Source: Carnegiea gigantea (Eukaryota > Streptophyta > Magnoliopsida > Caryophyllales > Cactaceae). Taken from it: a DNA stretch of 64,000 nt. A program made the position numbers and the translations under genes. The notes beneath the pieces were generated by a model. That model saw nothing but the letters and a program-made list of their open reading frames with translations, did not search any database and had not been told where the DNA came from. Below, piece after piece: positions 61,096-64,000 of the stretch. The DNA lies in assembly GCA_029747015.1 (NCBI GenBank), contig JAKOGI010000354.1:445001-509000 (forward strand), given 5' to 3'. How positions within the stretch are numbered: the stretch's first letter is position 1; the number at the start of each line of letters is the position of its first letter.

Positions 61096-62645
61096 GTAAG
61101 GACGCCCTGATAAAGAAGCATTGGGCGGAAGGGCGCCCAACTCGAGGACGACTTTAACTCCTAGGCTAAGGGCATAGAAGAAGCGATGGGCGAGAGAACA
61201 CCCAACTTAAGAAGCATTGGGCGGAAAGATGCCCCACTCAAGGACGGGCTGAGCCCCAGGCTAAGGGCACGGAAGGAGCAATGGGTGAGAGGACGCTAGC
61301 TCAAGGAGCTTTAGACGGAAGGATGCTCAACTTAAGGACGGCCTTAGCCCCTTGGGGCTAAAGGCGGGTAAGGAGCACTAGGCCAGAGGATGCCCAGCTT
61401 AAGAAGCGTTGGGCAGAAGGACGCCCAACTCAAGGATGGCCTTAGTCCCTTGGCGATAAAGGTGCGCATAGACCGTTGGGCAGGAGGACGCCCAACTCAA
61501 GGATAGCCATAAAGGTGTGGAAGGAGCGTTGGGAGAGAGGACGCCCAGCTCAAGGATGACCTTAGAAGCATAAAATCAGTGATGGGTGAGAGGGTCCCTT
61601 GCTCATGGATGACCTTACCCCTTAGAGCTAATGGCATGGTGTAGCGACTGGCCGAGGGCCGTAATTAGCGATCCTTAGCCCCTTGGGGCTAAAGGTGTAG
61701 TGATTGGCCTATGTCCGTGCAATCCTTAACTCCTTGAGAGCTAGAAGTGCAGCCATTGGCCCAAGACCGTGCATTGCGATCCTTAGCTGCTTGAGGGGTA
61801 CAGCTGTAGTGACCGGTTCATGGTCGTGCTTTGCGATCCTTAGCCCTTTGAGGGCTAAAGCTGTAGCACTCAACCAAGGTTCGTTCTTAGTGATCCTATA
61901 TCCCTTAAGGGCTAGAGGTGTAGTGACCGGCCAGCGCCTTCGAGGGTTGAAGGTGTAACGATAGGACGAGGACCGTGTTTAACGATCTTTAGCTCTTTGG
62001 GGCTGAAGGTGTAGCGATTGGTCTAGGACCGTGCTTAGCGATCCTTAACCCATTGAGGGCTAAAGGTGTAGCGATCGGCCCAGGGCCATGCTGACTGATC
62101 CTTAGCCCCTTGAGGGGTTGAGGTGTAGCGACCGGCCCAGGGTTGTGTTTTTCCATCCGTAGCCCCTTGGGGACTAAAGATGTAGCGACCGGCCAAGGGT
62201 TGTGTCTGCTAGCGACCGATCTTAGGTCGTGCCTGCTGGCGACCGACCTTGGGTCGTGCTTGGTGATCCTTTGCCATTTAGGGGCTAAAGGTGTAGCGAC
62301 CGGGCTTGGGCCATGCCTGCTAGCAATTGGCCTTGGGCCGTGCTTATTAGCAACTGGCCTAGGGCCATGATTGGCGATCCTTTGCCCTCTATGGGCTAAA
62401 GGTGTAGCGATTGGTCTTGTGTCGTGCTTGTTAGCAATCGACCTAGGGCTGTGCTTGGCAATCCTTTGCCCTTCAGGGGCTGAAGGTGTGGCGATCAGCC
62501 TTGGGCCATGCTTGCTAGCAACCGGTCTAGGACTATGCTCAGTGATCCTCAGCACCTTGGGGGCAAAAGCACGGAATGAGCTTTAGGCGGGAGGACGTCC
62601 AGCTCAAGGAGTGTTGGGTGTTAGGGCACCCAGCTAAAGGATGCC
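61096..62645. repeat. GC-rich minisatellite with 57-bp hairpin-bearing units
   Basis: From about 61634 to 62570 a unit of about 57 bp recurs: GTAGCGACCGGCCCAGGGCC, then a spacer, then CCTTAGCCCCTTGAGGGCTA and AAGG. Starts of the GATCC word near 61721, 61778, 61835 and 62039, 62096, 62153 are 57 apart. Later units gain one or two 27-28-bp sub-units (TAGCGACCGACCTTGGGTCG). A related unit with GGGCGGAAGGGCGCCCAACT lies at 61096-61630 and returns near 62580-62640. A 188-codon minus-strand frame (61989-62555) is only the translation of this repeat. Confidence 0.88.
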
Positions 62646-63329
62646 CTTAGCCCCTTAGGGTTGAAGGCATGAGCCATGGGCGGCATCGGACGTGTTGCTT
62701 GAGTGAGCGGGGGACATGGTGGCCCCGTGCTCTAAGGAGGAAGGTGTGAGCTACGGGCAGCATTTGAGGTATAAAGTCCATGCGACAACGGGGCGCTAAA
62801 CTTACTAAGCGTTGACTGAGTGCTGGTGTATGGCAGTTGAATCTGATGGCCAAGCATTTCCATATGAGTTTATATAATACTATGAGGCTGAGGATATATA
62901 ATTTTATTCCCCAAAGTCAGAAGTGGATTGGATACAAGGCTCCACTTGCCACATAGTAATAGAAAATAAAATCATCCATTTCTATGTTCACATTGGCTTG
63001 ATAATGGGCCGGATCGTCGTGCCATGTACTTGCTTTCTTTTTCCCCCCCTTTTTAAATCTAAACAAAAACGCGAGGGCTGCACACGCAGGGAACATGTTC
63101 GTGTGATAATGCAATACAATTATCGAAGATTCTTCCATTGTGTTTTTTTTTTCAATTATCATAATTATTTTTAATAAAAACCATTCATTTTAAGGGATGA
63201 AATCTCAACTGTTGATCTAACTTGTGATAACCTGCTATAGTCGGTGAACTCATACATGGTTATTATATTTTTCAAACTGCATCCCCGTTTTTCTGCCTCT
63301 TTCTTCCTCCCTTCTGTCGTCCGTGATTT
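62646..63329. other. Unassigned DNA after the minisatellite
   Basis: Repeat similarity fades by about 62850, after which the sequence becomes AT-rich. No gene is recognised. Confidence 0.35.
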
Positions 63330-63521
63330 ATGTCTTTCTCGCTTTCTGCCCCTCTCCCTTCATCCCCTGAAAATAGAGAACCTAAAGATTCTCTAAACTC
63401 TTCATCAATCTATCTCACAGCGCCCTGTTTTCCAGTGTCGGCTGATCGAGGGCTTGAGCCAAATTGTGAGCTCTCATTATCGTTCCTTCAATTTCAGGGA
63501 AATTTTGAACAGATACCGTGA
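63330..63521 (+). CDS. Candidate first exon or short open frame, unrecognised
   Basis: A CT-rich stretch (63286-63320) precedes an ATG that opens 63 codons rich in Ser and Pro (MSFSLSAPLPSSPENREPKD). An AG|G site near 63498 could be a splice junction. This has the look of a plant gene start, but no domain is recognised and nothing after it confirms a gene. Confidence 0.2.
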   Translation: MSFSLSAPLPSSPENREPKDSLNSSSIYLTAPCFPVSADRGLEPNCELSLSFLQFQGNFEQIP

Positions 63522-64000
63522 ATGAATTGAGATAAGATAGTGTAATTTGCCTTTAATTCACTTGAATTTACCAGGAATAAGTTTGGGCTCAAGTGTATTA
63601 ATGGCAAATTTTGACAACTCTGGCATTGTTGTCGCTGCTGATAAAACAATCCTCTACCACCACCACCGCCATTATCACCCTTCCTTTCTCTCCTTTTCGT
63701 TGCCCCAATTTGAGAACAGACATACACGAACAATTAGTTTCATGTCAACAGTAATTATCCACTTAGCTATCTGAAACAACAAACGAACACCCAACTAGTT
63801 TTATAAACATCTTGAAGAAAAGCGAATCCTAAGTATTAAAGATCATTCACAACAAATTTTGAAAAATGAATTTTCCAGTCAAGATGCTTTTTGGGTAGAA
63901 ATTCAGTTTAAAAGGCCAAAAAAAAAAAAAATACTTGGGCCACAAGCACAATCAAATGTATAAAGTTTTCTAAAGCAAAGGGCTGAATTGGAGTACCTTG
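63522..64000. other. Unassigned DNA at the right edge
   Basis: Short open frames on both strands show no motif. Confidence 0.35.

Noticed and set aside
61989..62555. 188-codon Pro-rich minus-strand frame as a gene
   Set aside because: The period of the repeat is 19 codons, so the frame stays open without selection. No start context or other gene signal is seen.
61096..62645. CRISPR-like array (regular hairpin repeats with spacers)
   Set aside because: The setting is a plant nuclear genome, the whole unit including the spacers is repeated, and no cas genes exist here.

Overview
This is nuclear DNA from a flowering plant, most likely a eudicot. The signs are a spliced gene for a plastid lysophosphatidic acid acyltransferase that resembles the Arabidopsis LPAT1/ATS2 family, plant-type Ty1/copia and Ty3/gypsy retrotransposons, a Cassandra LTR carrying a 5S rRNA domain, an RTE-type LINE, and Stowaway, hAT and CACTA DNA transposons. 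Gene density is very low: I can support only one apparently functional host gene in 64 kb. Almost everything else is mobile DNA at various stages of decay.

Layout. 1-5288 is a minus-strand LTR retrotransposon that encodes a Gag-like protein but no polymerase; it interrupts a decayed plus-strand Ty3/gypsy element (5289 to about 8250). 8.9-14.7 kb holds a Stowaway MITE, a very compact 1.48-kb LTR element inside a TA repeat, an hAT-type MITE with a perfect 8-bp target duplication, and a Helitron 3' end. 15.9-26.5 kb holds two decayed Ty1/copia elements in tandem. 27.6-32.2 kb is satellite-like: degenerate 10-bp arrays, then a 2.7-kb compound TA/TG/CA microsatellite with a Cassandra solo LTR inside it.

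33.0-46.4 kb is the acyltransferase gene: seven predicted exons, 367 codons, with LINE pieces and MITEs in its long introns. Downstream is a broken F-box-associated gene on the minus strand (47.7-48.9 kb). 49.2-60.8 kb is an RTE-type LINE split by an 8,024-bp CACTA transposon (49744-57767, target duplication TCC) that carries both of its usual genes on the minus strand, both damaged. 61.1-62.6 kb is a GC-rich minisatellite with 57-bp hairpin-bearing units. The last 1.3 kb shows only a weak candidate first exon.

How it fits together. The acyltransferase adds the second acyl chain to lysophosphatidate in the plastid, giving phosphatidate for plastid glycerolipids. The mobile elements have no shared function; their interest is in nesting order, in non-autonomous designs, and in their stop codons, nearly all of which fit cytosine-to-thymine change as expected of methylated plant transposons. 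All family assignments come from reading motifs by eye; no database search was run.
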